A stretch of 39,873 nt of DNA from Clostridioides difficile CD160 (GCF_000449425.2 NZ_AVHW01000111.1:1-39873); one strand, 5' to 3'; positions 16,395-25,059 are shown, counted from the stretch's first letter. The notes: a model not told the origin generated them from the sequence alone. Made by a program: numbers and translations.

Positions 16395-17333
16395 TTAAAC
16401 TATTTGCATTACAGATTCAACTTTGTCCATTTTTCTGTCATGCATTTTTGGCTTATTAGCTAAAAACCATTTATATGTCGCTGTAAGCCCTTCTTTTAAT
16501 AATACATTTGGTATATAAAGCCCATGTTCAATAAGCTTATTTATATCAAGATTGAAGTCTATATTTCTAAATGGGAAATAGGTTCTTTCTCTAAACTCCA
16601 CTTTTTCCATATCTACATACTTTATAATAGGTTCTTTACCAATAACTTCTCCACATGTATGTATAAGTTCATCCCAAGAAATTAACTGTGGATTTGTTAC
16701 ATTATAAGCCTCTCTTACATGAGGATTTTTTATTATACTTTCTAATACCTTTACCAAATCACCAATATATATAAATTGATTACTCACTTGTTTTCCTTTT
16801 GGCACTGGTATTTTTTCATTTTTTTCTATTTTTTCGAAGAAATAATATTCTCTATATAAATTATTATTTTCGCCATATATATAAGTTGGTCTAATAATTA
16901 TATATGGTATAGAGCTACTTATAACAAAATCCTCTGCTTCTTTTTTATTTAGACCATATTTTCCCCAGTTTTCATTTTCACCCTTCTCATTTTCTTCTTT
17001 AACATTTCTCCCACTATCTTTGTATACTGCTCCTGCTGACAATACTATATATTTCTTTAGGCTATCTATGCTTACAAAATCAATAAGATTACTTACATCG
17101 TCTTTTGTATATGCCGTCATATCATATATGTAATCATACTTTCTTCCCCTGATAATGTTTTCCATATCTTTGCGAACTTTTCTATCACAAATTAGATGTT
17201 CTTTAAAACCTGTATAATCTATTTCCTTTTTACCATTTGTAAGTATATCAATTTGATACCCACATTTAATTAAACGCTTAGCAAGTGCAGAACCTATGAA
17301 GTCGCTTCCACCCATAATTAAAATAGATTTCAT
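16395..17333 (-). CDS. NAD-dependent epimerase/dehydratase (extended SDR)
   Basis: A 312-aa extended short-chain dehydrogenase/reductase, the family of nucleotide-sugar epimerases and dehydratases. The N-terminal nucleotide-binding loop reads MGGSDFIGSALAKRL, a slightly altered GxxGxxG (GGSDFIG instead of the common GGTGFIG). The catalytic YGLNK (YxxxK) follows a charged stretch near residue 130. YIIIRPTYIYGENN is typical of the family. The substrate is unknown. GGAGG precedes the ATG. No sugar-transferase cluster surrounds it, so a polysaccharide role is unsupported. Confidence 0.88.
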   Translation of the reverse strand: MKSILIMGGSDFIGSALAKRLIKCGYQIDILTNGKKEIDYTGFKEHLICDRKVRKDMENIIRGRKYDYIYDMTAYTKDDVSNLIDFVSIDSLKKYIVLSAGAVYKDSGRNVKEENEKGENENWGKYGLNKKEAEDFVISSSIPYIIIRPTYIYGENNNLYREYYFFEKIEKNEKIPVPKGKQVSNQFIYIGDLVKVLESIIKNPHVREAYNVTNPQLISWDELIHTCGEVIGKEPIIKYVDMEKVEFRERTYFPFRNIDFNLDINKLIEHGLYIPNVLLKEGLTATYKWFLANKPKMHDRKMDKVESVMQIV

Positions 17334-17435
17334 TTTAAGTGCATCCTCCTCTTTTTTAAATGACTTCCTTAATTATAATATCATATTTTTAAATATGCTA
17401 CAGTATTTTGTATTATTTTTGTTTATAAAAGATGT

Positions 17436-18086
17436 TTATAGCAAAATATCTTTTATAGAATCTACACTTTCTACAATATAAGTAGGTTCACTTTCACTAA
17501 TCTCTTCAAACGAACCATATCCATACAACACTCCAATAGAATCTATGCCTATTTTTTTTGCACCAATTACATCATATTTTCTATCTCCAACCATGATAAC
17601 TTTATCTTTATCTTCCACATTACATAAATCTAATACATATTGTATAACTTCATTTTTATTTACTCTTGTCCCATCAAGATTACTACCTGCTATATATTTG
17701 AAATATCTATCTATCTCAAAATATTTAAGTATAGTTTCTGCAAAAACTGTTGGTTTAGAAGTAGCTACTAATAATATTTTACCCTTTTTATATAACATTT
17801 CTAATATTTCTTTTACATTCTTGTAAATTTTATTTTCAAATATTCCTTTATCTGAAAAATATTCTCTATATTTTTCAACAGCTTTTTTAGCTTTTTCATC
17901 CTCAAATTTATAATATTCTTTAAAAGTATCATATAAGGGTGGTCCTATAAATTGTTCCAAGTTATCTAAATCTTCTTTTATACCAAAACTATCCAAAGAA
18001 TATTGAATAGACTTTGTTATTCCTTCTTTAGGGTCTGTAAGCGTTCCATCCAAATCAAACAATACTATTTCATAGTTTTTTTTCAT
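17436..18086 (-). CDS. HAD-superfamily hydrolase (phosphoglycolate phosphatase-like)
   Basis: A 216-aa HAD subfamily IA phosphatase. Motif I is LFDLDGTLTD with the nucleophile and acid/base Asp, motif II is LVATSKP, and motif III/IV is VIMVGDRKYDVIGAKKIG. The cap domain lies between motifs I and II. Family members include phosphoglycolate phosphatase and PpaX; the exact substrate cannot be read from sequence. The start is set at the second ATG (18086), because GGAGG overlaps the codons just after an upstream ATG at 18101 and is correctly spaced (eight bases) for the second. Confidence 0.9.
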   Translation of the reverse strand: MKKNYEIVLFDLDGTLTDPKEGITKSIQYSLDSFGIKEDLDNLEQFIGPPLYDTFKEYYKFEDEKAKKAVEKYREYFSDKGIFENKIYKNVKEILEMLYKKGKILLVATSKPTVFAETILKYFEIDRYFKYIAGSNLDGTRVNKNEVIQYVLDLCNVEDKDKVIMVGDRKYDVIGAKKIGIDSIGVLYGYGSFEEISESEPTYIVESVDSIKDILL

Positions 18087-18144
18087 ATTTAAATCCTCCA
18101 TATTTATAAAAAGTAATATCTTATATTTTATATTTATATATTTT

Positions 18145-18183
18145 AAAAAGCTATAGTAATAGAATTTTCTAATACTATAGCTT
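18145..18183 (-). terminator. Terminator after the ferredoxin gene
   Basis: A 17-base-pair stem with one mismatch and a tiny loop: AAGCTATAGTATTAGAA against TTCTATTACTATAGCTT on the minus strand, followed by a T-run. It separates the ferredoxin gene from the HAD gene. Confidence 0.88.
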
Positions 18184-18234
18184 AAATAACAATTAAATCT
18201 TACATATTTAGTTTTAAAATAAATTTGAATAGCT

Positions 18235-18423
18235 TTATTTAACTGTTATAGCTGAAACTGGACATCCTTCTTCTGCTTCTTTACATAAATCTTGTAAATC
18301 TGCTGGTATTTCTCCTTCAATTGCAACTGAATGTCCTTCATCACTCATACTAAAAACGTCTGGACATGTTCCTATACACGCTCCACAAGCTACACATACA
18401 TCCTTATCAACAAATGCTTTCAT
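18235..18423 (-). CDS. Ferredoxin, single [4Fe-4S] type
   Basis: A 62-aa electron carrier. The cluster Cys are C10, C13 and C16 (CVACGAC) plus C54 (GCPVSAI). Two extra Cys, C20 and C47, sit where Thermotoga-type monocluster ferredoxins have a disulfide pair or lost second-cluster ligands. The protein is acidic, as expected. GGGGAGG precedes the ATG. It is its own unit with a strong terminator. No partner oxidoreductase is adjacent. Confidence 0.95.
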   Translation of the reverse strand: MKAFVDKDVCVACGACIGTCPDVFSMSDEGHSVAIEGEIPADLQDLCKEAEEGCPVSAITVK

Positions 18424-18530
18424 ACTAAAATACCTCCCCTAAAATTATCATTTTTTAATTATTGTTTCCTTAAGATATTTATCCAATATATGCCAATTTA
18501 AACATATATTTATTATTTTATCACTATTGC

Positions 18531-19715
18531 TCAGTTTATTATAGTATCTTCATATCCATGTCTATAAACTTCGCTACTTTTCATCCATGATTTTACGGTA
18601 TATTGTAAACTTAACTTTCTATTTAAAGTGAGTTCATTATCATTATAGTCTTTTATAATATCGTTGCCCTTTTCCATTGTAAATATAGTAAAATCACCTT
18701 CTCCACCAACCTTTATTCTACCTTTACTTCCATGTAAATCGAAAATCTTTGTTGGATATTCAGTTACTTTTTCTATACATTTTTCTAAAGATATTCCAAG
18801 TTCCATAATTTTATTTATAACATTTAAAAGAGAATAATTTATGTCTTTCATATTTTTTATATGCATATCAGTGCTTATTAAATCTGGTTCTAATCCTTGA
18901 TTTACTGCTTTTTTAAAAACTTTAAAATCAAACTGGTCTAATCCATGGCACACGTCAAATAGTACGCCTCGATTCTTTGCATTTATTACTGACTCTCTCA
19001 GTGTGCCAAATTCATTAAATATTCCATGTGTGCTATTTCCATATACAGGTGTAACCACATCTCCTTTTCCCAAAATATTCATTACTTCATCTATATATGA
19101 TGGATGCTCACCTATATATACCACTAATGGTAAATTTAATTTTTTAGCAACTTGCTTTGATTTTTTAACTATATCTATCCCATTTTCATTAGATTGAAAC
19201 CTACTTGCTTTTACTTTTATCCCTTTTATCTTTTCCATATTTCTTTCTACAATAGACTCAACATTATCAAAGTTTATAACATCTAAAGAGGTTGATTCGT
19301 TCAATATATTTAGTCCCTCATTTGTTACGTTTAGAAATGAATACACTTCAGTTTTACACTCATCCATATACTTTTTCTTAAAATCATAGTAATTTAAAGG
19401 ACCTGCTGTACCTGCATCAAATATGACTGTTGAACCTTTTTCAATTCCAATTGAATCAGAGTCCATACCTGTAGGTAATTTTCTCTTATAACAATGGGTG
19501 TGAACATCTATAAATCCAGGAGAAATATACATATTATCAGCATTTATTATCTCAAATTCTTTATTTGTAAGTAATTTCTCTTTTCTTATCTTTTCTTTGA
19601 GATTCAATCCAATAGCATATATTTTCCCATGCAAAACCAAGATATCTTTTTTTTCAAACTTGATACCATCTTTTGGAGATATTATTGTCCCATTTCTTAT
19701 AAGTAAATTTTTCAT
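18531..19715 (-). CDS. Amidohydrolase/deacetylase family metallohydrolase
   Basis: A 394-aa amidohydrolase-superfamily enzyme (dihydroorotase/deacetylase-like, EF_0837 type). The N-terminal strand NLLIRNGTIISPKDG and the metal-binding FIDVHTHCY are clear. Later metal or active-site segments are VYGNSTHGIF, FDVCHGLDQFDF and LISTDMHIKNM. The C-terminal LHGSKGRIKVGGEGDFTIF is the small beta-domain that closes the fold. The substrate is unknown. Related proteins in other bacteria often sit beside SelA-like or D-glucosaminate genes; neither is seen here. It stands alone, before the suf terminator. Confidence 0.87.
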   Translation of the reverse strand: MKNLLIRNGTIISPKDGIKFEKKDILVLHGKIYAIGLNLKEKIRKEKLLTNKEFEIINADNMYISPGFIDVHTHCYKRKLPTGMDSDSIGIEKGSTVIFDAGTAGPLNYYDFKKKYMDECKTEVYSFLNVTNEGLNILNESTSLDVINFDNVESIVERNMEKIKGIKVKASRFQSNENGIDIVKKSKQVAKKLNLPLVVYIGEHPSYIDEVMNILGKGDVVTPVYGNSTHGIFNEFGTLRESVINAKNRGVLFDVCHGLDQFDFKVFKKAVNQGLEPDLISTDMHIKNMKDINYSLLNVINKIMELGISLEKCIEKVTEYPTKIFDLHGSKGRIKVGGEGDFTIFTMEKGNDIIKDYNDNELTLNRKLSLQYTVKSWMKSSEVYRHGYEDTIIN

Positions 19716-19770
19716 TTATTCCACATCCTAATTACAGTATAATTTCTCTAATAGTTTTTCTTACATAAAG

Positions 19771-19807
19771 AAAATAAGTCTAAAAATAGAAATAATTTAG
19801 ACTTATT
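19771..19807 (-). terminator. Terminator of the sufC-sufB operon
   Basis: Perfect 12-base arms AATAAGTCTAAA (19773-19784) and TTTAGACTTATT (19796-19807). On the minus strand the second arm runs into a T-rich stretch about 50 bases after the sufB stop. Confidence 0.85.
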
Positions 19808-19856
19808 CATTATATTATACTATATTCATTATGTTAAATTAAATAAAAACTTCAAT

Positions 19857-20774
19857 TTACTTTAAGAAACAATTAAGTATTTGTTGTTCAGCTTCTTCTT
19901 CAGTAAGACCTAATGTCATCATCTTTAGTATTTGGTCTCCTGCAATTTTTCCAATAGCCGCCTCGTGTACTAAGAGAGCATCTGGATGATTTGCAGCAAT
20001 CTCAGGTATGGCACTAATTTGAGAATTTCCCATGATTATTGAGTCACATTGAACATGTGCAGAACAAAGAGAATCCCCAATAACACAAGGATTGAATTTT
20101 TGTTTAGAATTATCTTGCCCAACTGTACGAGAAATTACTTGAGCAGAGGAATTTTCTCCCTCTAATACAACCTTCATATTAGACTCAGCAACTTGATTTC
20201 CATGAGTCAATAATTTTTCAAATACTACTATTTTAGCTCCTTTACCTAGGTTTGCATCCATTTCCCTTTTAGTCGAATCTACACCCTTAATTTGAATTGT
20301 TTCCATCTCACAATATGAATCTTCATCCATATTAACAATAGTAACTGGATTTAAAATTTTCTTTCCTTCTCCATCACCTTCACCATAATGTTTTTCTACA
20401 TATTTTAAGCGAGCTCCTTTACGTAAGAAAAATCTATGTATTCCATTATGTTCACTATCATCACAACCACAATTATGTATTCCACATCCAGCAATTATAA
20501 CAACATCTGCATTTTCTCCAATTTCAAAATCATTATAAACCATATCCTGTACGCCAGCTTCTGTTACTATTACTGGTATATGGACATTTTCGCCTTTTGT
20601 ATTTGGCTTTACTATAATATCAATTCCAGGTTTATCCTTTTTAGGAACTATAGTTACATTTTCAGTTGAATGTCTCTCTATTCCTTGCCCATTTTTACGT
20701 ATATTGTATGCTCCTAATGGAGTTCCACGAAGTTCAGCAACTTTTTCTAAAAGATTTAAATCTGTTTTATTCAT
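19857..20774 (-). CDS. sufB: SufB/SufD-family Fe-S cluster scaffold protein (minimal SUF type)
   Basis: Scaffold component of SUF-type iron-sulfur cluster assembly. At 305 aa it is much shorter than classical SufB (~470 aa) and carries only the right-handed beta-helix core plus the C-terminal SufC-binding region. It is family-typical toward the end (HVQCDSIIMGNSQISAIPE, and HEAAIGKIAGDQILKMMTLGL). A Cys/His-rich patch, AGCGIHNCGCDDSEHNGIH around residues 95-115, is a candidate cluster or metal site. The gene follows sufC by 21 bases. No sufS, sufU or sufD is adjacent, so this is the two-gene arrangement now called SMS (minimal SUF). Confidence 0.9.
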   Translation of the reverse strand: MNKTDLNLLEKVAELRGTPLGAYNIRKNGQGIERHSTENVTIVPKKDKPGIDIIVKPNTKGENVHIPVIVTEAGVQDMVYNDFEIGENADVVIIAGCGIHNCGCDDSEHNGIHRFFLRKGARLKYVEKHYGEGDGEGKKILNPVTIVNMDEDSYCEMETIQIKGVDSTKREMDANLGKGAKIVVFEKLLTHGNQVAESNMKVVLEGENSSAQVISRTVGQDNSKQKFNPCVIGDSLCSAHVQCDSIIMGNSQISAIPEIAANHPDALLVHEAAIGKIAGDQILKMMTLGLTEEEAEQQILNCFLK

Positions 20775-20795
20775 TTAATTTGCCTTCCTTTCTAA

Positions 20796-21524
20796 TTAAT
20801 TCATATCTTTCATTAATTCACAACTTGAATTAACTTGGCACATGATTTCAGGTAATATAGCATCTTTTGTTCCATGACTTTTTACTGAACCATCTTGTAA
20901 AACGATTATTTCATCAGCTAACTCTAATATTCTTTCTTGGTGAGAAATTATGATTATAGTCTGGTCAGACTCTTCGTGGATTTTCTTAAAACTTTCATTA
21001 AGCTTTCCAAAACTCCAAAGGTCTATCCCTGCTTCAGGTTCATCAAATATAGAAACCTTTAAATCTCTAGCAAAAAGAGTTGCTATCTCAATTCTTTTCA
21101 TTTCTCCTCCAGAGAGAGAGTTATCAACTTCACGGTTTAAATAGTCTTTTGAACACAATCCAACATCCGTAAGATATTGACAACATACATCTGTAGACAA
21201 TGGTTTTCCATGAGCAAGTGTAAGTAGATTTTCAACTGTCATACCTTTTATTCTTGGTGGTTGTTGAAATGCATATCCTATCCCCTTCTTTGCTCTTTCT
21301 GTAATACTAAGATTTGTTATATCTTCTCCATCTAAAATTATCTGACCACTAGTGGCTTTTTCAATTCCCATGATAAGTTTAGCAATTGTAGATTTTCCTC
21401 CACCATTTGGCCCTGTGATAACAATAAGTTTTCCTCTCTCAAATGAAAGGCTAACATCATTTATTATTCCTAGTTCCTCATTGTTAGACTCAACATTAAA
21501 GGAAAGATTTTTTATTTCAAGCAT
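20796..21524 (-). CDS. sufC: SufC-type ATPase for Fe-S cluster assembly
   Basis: Cytosolic ABC-type ATPase that drives the SufB scaffold. It is 242 aa with Walker A GPNGGGKST (~38-46), Q-loop YAFQQPPR, signature SLSGGEMKRIEIA, Walker B SIFDEPEAGID and the switch His in IIISHQ. The DEPEAGID form is typical of SufC rather than transporter ATPases. AAGAGGGG precedes the ATG. It is first in the operon and has no transmembrane partner, consistent with SUF. Confidence 0.95.
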   Translation of the reverse strand: MLEIKNLSFNVESNNEELGIINDVSLSFERGKLIVITGPNGGGKSTIAKLIMGIEKATSGQIILDGEDITNLSITERAKKGIGYAFQQPPRIKGMTVENLLTLAHGKPLSTDVCCQYLTDVGLCSKDYLNREVDNSLSGGEMKRIEIATLFARDLKVSIFDEPEAGIDLWSFGKLNESFKKIHEESDQTIIIISHQERILELADEIIVLQDGSVKSHGTKDAILPEIMCQVNSSCELMKDMN

Positions 21525-21570
21525 AATACCCCTCTTTTCTGTAAAATATTACATTGATATCCATTCTTTT

Positions 21571-21600
21571 ATTATATCAGTAATTTTTATATACCAGCAA
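21571..21600 (-). promoter_or_regulatory. Extended -10 promoter for sufC-sufB
   Basis: On the minus strand: TTGCTG (21595-21600), an 18-base spacer and TATAAT (21571-21576) preceded by TGA (TGnTATAAT extended -10). This gives a leader of about 40 bases. I see no clear operator. Confidence 0.6.
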
Positions 21601-21647
21601 CTCCAAAGAGACAAAATATGTATTAAATAATAAAACAGACTTATTAA

Positions 21648-21683
21648 AAAACAAAAAAGATGAGTCTTATACTGACTCATCTT
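21648..21683 (-). terminator. Intrinsic terminator after the 66-aa protein gene
   Basis: Perfect 10-base arms AAGATGAGTC (21657-21666) and GACTCATCTT (21674-21683) with a seven-base loop. On the minus strand a T-run follows. Confidence 0.92.
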
Positions 21684-21721
21684 AAAAAGTTCTTATTATA
21701 AAGTTATATGTATTTGAAAAA

Positions 21722-21922
21722 TTAACCTTCTATATACTCTAGTATTATTTTTTGATTATCTTTTAACATAATCTCTTCTTTTTTAGATTCTATTCCATTC
21801 TTTTTTATCTTTACCTCAGCTACAAAAGCATCATTACCTTCAACCATTTCTAATAACTCATAAGCTTTTTTACGTCCTATTTTAGTTGCTATATCTTTTA
21901 ACACTGCCATTTTCTTAAACAT
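21722..21922 (-). CDS. Small conserved-looking cytosolic protein (hypothetical, 66 aa)
   Basis: I do not recognise a named family. The product is a 66-aa soluble protein, Lys/Glu-rich, beginning MFKKMAVLKDIATKIGRKKAYELLEMV, with no membrane segment or Cys motif. The real start is the ATG at 21922, which has AGGTGAT just upstream; an in-frame TTG earlier has no site. A dedicated strong terminator follows, and good ribosome-site spacing supports real expression. The gene is monocistronic between sufC and the VOC gene. Confidence 0.75.
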   Translation of the reverse strand: MFKKMAVLKDIATKIGRKKAYELLEMVEGNDAFVAEVKIKKNGIESKKEEIMLKDNQKIILEYIEG

Positions 21923-22046
21923 TTTATCACCTCTACTCAAAATTTACAATTGATTTTTAATTATATAAACCTAGTCTTAGACTAACTTATAATAATTATT
22001 GTCTCTAATTATATCAGATATAGAGTAAATTTAATACTTTGTAAAA

Positions 22047-22427
22047 TTATTTATCCTCTCTAACCAAATAATCATTTCCATCTTGGTCTTTAAATGAAAA
22101 CATCCTTCCATAAGGCATTTCCATTAGTTCACCAACCTCAACTTCATTATTAGCCATTTGTTCATAAGTTCCATTAATATCTCTTGTACTTAAAATTATT
22201 GACGGATGAGATAAATCTATCTCTTTATTTTGTTTCATCATTAGATTTTTATCATACAGTACAAATGTCGTAAACTCATTTTTGCTTGGTGCTATTTCTA
22301 ACCATTTCACATTTGGGCCCATTTCCTTTTCATAAGTTACTACAAAGTTTAATTTTTCTGTCCAAAACAATTTTGCATCCTCTTGATTGTTTACATAGAG
22401 GCTTATCTTTCCTATTTTATTTATCAT
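22047..22427 (-). CDS. VOC (glyoxalase/bleomycin-resistance fold) family protein
   Basis: A 126-aa vicinal-oxygen-chelate fold protein. The family pattern is visible in its two halves: KIGKISLYVNNQEDAKLFWTEKLNF at the N-terminus and YGRMFSFKDQDGNDYLVRED at the C-terminus. Members include glyoxalase I, dioxygenases and antibiotic-binding proteins; nothing fixes the substrate here. The start is the ATG at 22427, eight bases after AAAGGTGG. A GTG 12 bases earlier overlaps that site. Confidence 0.85.
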   Translation of the reverse strand: MINKIGKISLYVNNQEDAKLFWTEKLNFVVTYEKEMGPNVKWLEIAPSKNEFTTFVLYDKNLMMKQNKEIDLSHPSIILSTRDINGTYEQMANNEVEVGELMEMPYGRMFSFKDQDGNDYLVREDK

Positions 22428-22524
22428 AACAATACCCACCTTTATTATTAAATAAATATCTAATATTTTTTATATTTAATAATATACCCATATATATTAT
22501 TTTCTATAGATATATATTTCTAAT

Positions 22525-22582
22525 ATTTATCCCATATTATATAATTCTAAACTATAATGTAATTTATTTATCCCATATTATT
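22525..22582. repeat. Direct repeat pair in intergenic DNA
   Basis: ATTTATCCCATATTAT occurs twice, about 41 bases apart, in the region between the MATE terminator and the VOC gene. It could be a pair of regulator sites for the VOC gene or chance in AT-rich DNA. Confidence 0.35.
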
Positions 22583-22647
22583 ATAGACTTTATTTATATG
22601 ATTTAATCATTCTGTATCATACTTATAATTATGAAAATATGTACACT

Positions 22648-22690
22648 AAAAATCACTCTTAAATAGTGTTTTATATCTAAAAGTGATTTT
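22648..22690 (-). terminator. Terminator after the MATE transporter gene
   Basis: Outer arms AAAAATCACT (22648-22657) and AGTGATTTT (22682-22690), starting just after the MATE stop codon. T-rich on the minus strand. Confidence 0.72.
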
Positions 22691-22697
22691 ATATATC

Positions 22698-24056
22698 CTA
22701 TGCAATTTTATGTTTTAGCCATTTTGTTCCTCTTAATCTTAAACAGTATAACGTTCCTCTAACAAGCCAATCTGTGTACATACCTATCCAAATACCAAGT
22801 ACTCCAAATTCTAACACAACTCCCAATACATAACCTGTAAAAATTCTAAAAATCCACATGCCTATTATAGCTGTCATCATTGTATATCTTGTATCTCCAG
22901 CCCCTTTTAACCCTGCTGACAATACAAATGATATAGGCCATATTACCATAGCTAAACAATCACTTCGAATCAGTTGTGTTGATACAGCAATTACACTAGT
23001 ATTTTGAGTATACATACTTGAAATCCAAGGTGCAATTGGTATAAATATAGCTCCTACTACAAATAAACAAATTGTTGCAAATTTAGTTAGGTATAAGAGA
23101 GTACTTTTAGCCCCTTTAATATCTCCACGCCCTATATACTGACCTACCAATGTCGTTGCAGATAAGGCCAAAGCATTTCCTATTACATTTATGATAGATG
23201 CAATTGACATTCCTATTGCATTGGATGCAATTGCTGAGGTACCCATAGTAACTATAAACACTTGAACAATTAATTTCCCTGCGTTAAAAAGTAATTGTTC
23301 AACGCCTGCTGGTATTCCTATATTAAATATAGATTTTTGAGTTTCAATATCAATCTTAAATGGAAATATTTTACCTATAGATATAAATTCATTTCCTTTA
23401 AATAAAGCTCTTATAATAACTATACATCCAATTATTCTAGCTATAGCAATAGACATAGCTGCACCTGTTATTCCATAAGATGGTGTTTGTAGATTTATAC
23501 CTAGAGGGTTTAAATCAATGCCATATATAAGTATATATCCTAATGTTACATTTACTATATTCATAAACATAGTAACATACATAGGTTTCTTTACATCTCC
23601 ACATCCTCTTAAAATACCATTTGCTATTTGTTGTGTTGCAATAAATGGATACGTAAATAATGTAAATTCTATGTATAATTTTGCATTTGATTTTACCAAT
23701 TCTTCTGCTGAACCATAAAATAAATTGATTACACCCGTTCTAAAAACCCACATTAATATTGTTATTGTAAATGATAGTATTACTCCAGATACTAGAGCTT
23801 GCTTTATAGTTTCATTCACTTTTTCACTATCCCTTTTACCTATCTGTTGAGCTACAACAACAGTTGCACCAACAGATAGTGCAGCGAATACAGATATAAA
23901 TATATTATTTATTGAGTCAACCATTCCAACTGCAGATACAGCCTCTTCTCCAATATGACCTGCCATCATCGTATTAAATACTCCTAGAAGCATGACAAAT
24001 GTCTGCTCTATCATTATAGGAATTGCTAATTTTATAACATTTTTCCTTATAAACAT
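22698..24056 (-). CDS. MATE-family efflux transporter
   Basis: A cation-coupled multidrug and toxin extrusion protein of 452 aa with about 12 hydrophobic segments. Family features are the N-terminal LAIPIMIEQTFVMLLGVFNTMMAGHIG, GATVVVAQQIG, FTYPFIATQQIANGILRG in the first half, and ALSATTLVGQYIGRG with LKGAGDTRYTM in the second half. The substrate cannot be read from sequence. The start is moved to the ATG at 24056, since GAGGGAGAAG sits immediately before it and inside the coding stretch of an upstream ATG at 24077. It has its own terminator. A large inverted repeat lies about 100 bases upstream. Confidence 0.95.
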   Translation of the reverse strand: MFIRKNVIKLAIPIMIEQTFVMLLGVFNTMMAGHIGEEAVSAVGMVDSINNIFISVFAALSVGATVVVAQQIGKRDSEKVNETIKQALVSGVILSFTITILMWVFRTGVINLFYGSAEELVKSNAKLYIEFTLFTYPFIATQQIANGILRGCGDVKKPMYVTMFMNIVNVTLGYILIYGIDLNPLGINLQTPSYGITGAAMSIAIARIIGCIVIIRALFKGNEFISIGKIFPFKIDIETQKSIFNIGIPAGVEQLLFNAGKLIVQVFIVTMGTSAIASNAIGMSIASIINVIGNALALSATTLVGQYIGRGDIKGAKSTLLYLTKFATICLFVVGAIFIPIAPWISSMYTQNTSVIAVSTQLIRSDCLAMVIWPISFVLSAGLKGAGDTRYTMMTAIIGMWIFRIFTGYVLGVVLEFGVLGIWIGMYTDWLVRGTLYCLRLRGTKWLKHKIA

Positions 24057-24516
24057 ACTTCTCCCTCTTTTCCCCATTTATGTAAATTTAAATTTTAGTT
24101 AACTTATCAAACTTTAAGTTGGTTTTTAAAGTTAAAATTATATTGTTGACATCATAATATACTGTGTCCAAATAATATTATTCTTATTTAATATCATTTG
24201 AACACAGTACATCTTTATAATTATTTTATGTTTATTATTTTTTATGGATACTAGAATTTAAATATTTATATATTTAAATTAGACAATTAGTATAATTAAC
24301 TATTATAAAAGATAGCTATATTTCGTTAATATTGTATCATTATTGTGTAATAATCACAATAAATACATGTCACACATTTATCCATATTTATCCATGTTTT
24401 GATTACTCCAATTTATATAAAAGATAAGCTAAAATATAAAATCTTACAATATAAATGTAACAAAACTGACTCAATTTAATATTGTATTTTATAGACTATT
24501 TTTAGGATGTGATACT
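24057..24516. other. Intergenic region between MATE gene and stay-green-family gene
   Basis: No gene seen in this 460-base AT-rich divergent region. It contains the 21-base inverted repeat at 24160-24209 and an AT palindrome (AATTTAAATATTTATATATT-like) around 24255-24282. TTATCCATATTTATCCATG lies near 24378-24397. I cannot place a convincing promoter for either gene. Confidence 0.55.
24160..24209 (-). repeat. 21-base inverted repeat upstream of the MATE gene
   Basis: Arms at 24160-24180 and 24189-24209 differ at two positions, with an 8-base loop. On the minus strand both differences become G-U wobbles (T/G and G/T), so a minus-strand RNA would pair along all 21 positions. The plus-strand RNA would carry two A-C mismatches. 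No T-run follows on either side, so this is not a standard terminator. It could be a leader structure or operator for the MATE gene. Confidence 0.6.
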
Positions 24517-24969
24517 TTGGTTAATTTGAATGCAAATAATTTAAATGTAAATATGGTTTATCCTGTTTCTGCTACAGCTCCTATACGTTTTAGAAGATAC
24601 ACTGTTTCATACTCAGAAAATATGAGCAATATTTATTTAACTATAGCAACCTACTTCGATACACTTGGTTTAGGAACAGTAAGTATTGATAAAGTTTATG
24701 GTCAATGGGCTTGGGTTGTTGGTGACATATATGATTTAAATCTATTCGTTTTTGTTGGAAACTACCCTTATGAAATTGCTAGAAATAGATATGATGCTTT
24801 TGTTAATATTCTTCCAATTGCAATTACTTCTATTGCAATTGGAGATAGAATATTCTTCATTTCTAACTCTTGTTTATTAAACTCAAAAATTACAGTTAGA
24901 TTTATATCCAGTCATCCTACACTTAATAGAACTGTTGATTATGGCAGTATTAGAAATTTTATTTTGTAA
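24517..24969 (+). CDS. Stay-green (SGR) family protein
   Basis: A 150-aa protein that I place in the stay-green family by pattern. It shows the RRYTVSYSENMSNIYLTIA segment, then VYGQWAWVVGDIYDLNLFVFV, an LPIAITSIAIGDRIFF segment and a C-terminal ITVRFISSHP. Plant SGR removes Mg from chlorophyll a, and bacterial homologues have been reported with dechelatase activity in vitro. The physiological role in non-photosynthetic bacteria is unknown. The start is a TTG with AGGATGTGA just upstream. It is a single gene with no tetrapyrrole genes around it. Assignment rests on remembered family pattern, so moderate confidence. Confidence 0.68.
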   Translation: MVNLNANNLNVNMVYPVSATAPIRFRRYTVSYSENMSNIYLTIATYFDTLGLGTVSIDKVYGQWAWVVGDIYDLNLFVFVGNYPYEIARNRYDAFVNILPIAITSIAIGDRIFFISNSCLLNSKITVRFISSHPTLNRTVDYGSIRNFIL

Positions 24970-24975
24970 CATTAC

Positions 24976-25059
24976 AACATGATGTACTATTTGAAACAAT
25001 ATCATAAACTAAATCATATTATTAAATTATAGTAACATTATTAATCAGTACATCATGTT
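24976..25059. repeat. Perfect 13-base inverted repeat after the stay-green gene
   Basis: AACATGATGTACT (24976-24988) and AGTACATCATGTT (25047-25059) flank a 58-base AT-rich spacer. GTAAC/GTTAC outside the arms may extend the pairing. The spacer is long and there is no T-run, so a terminator is uncertain. Confidence 0.55.
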
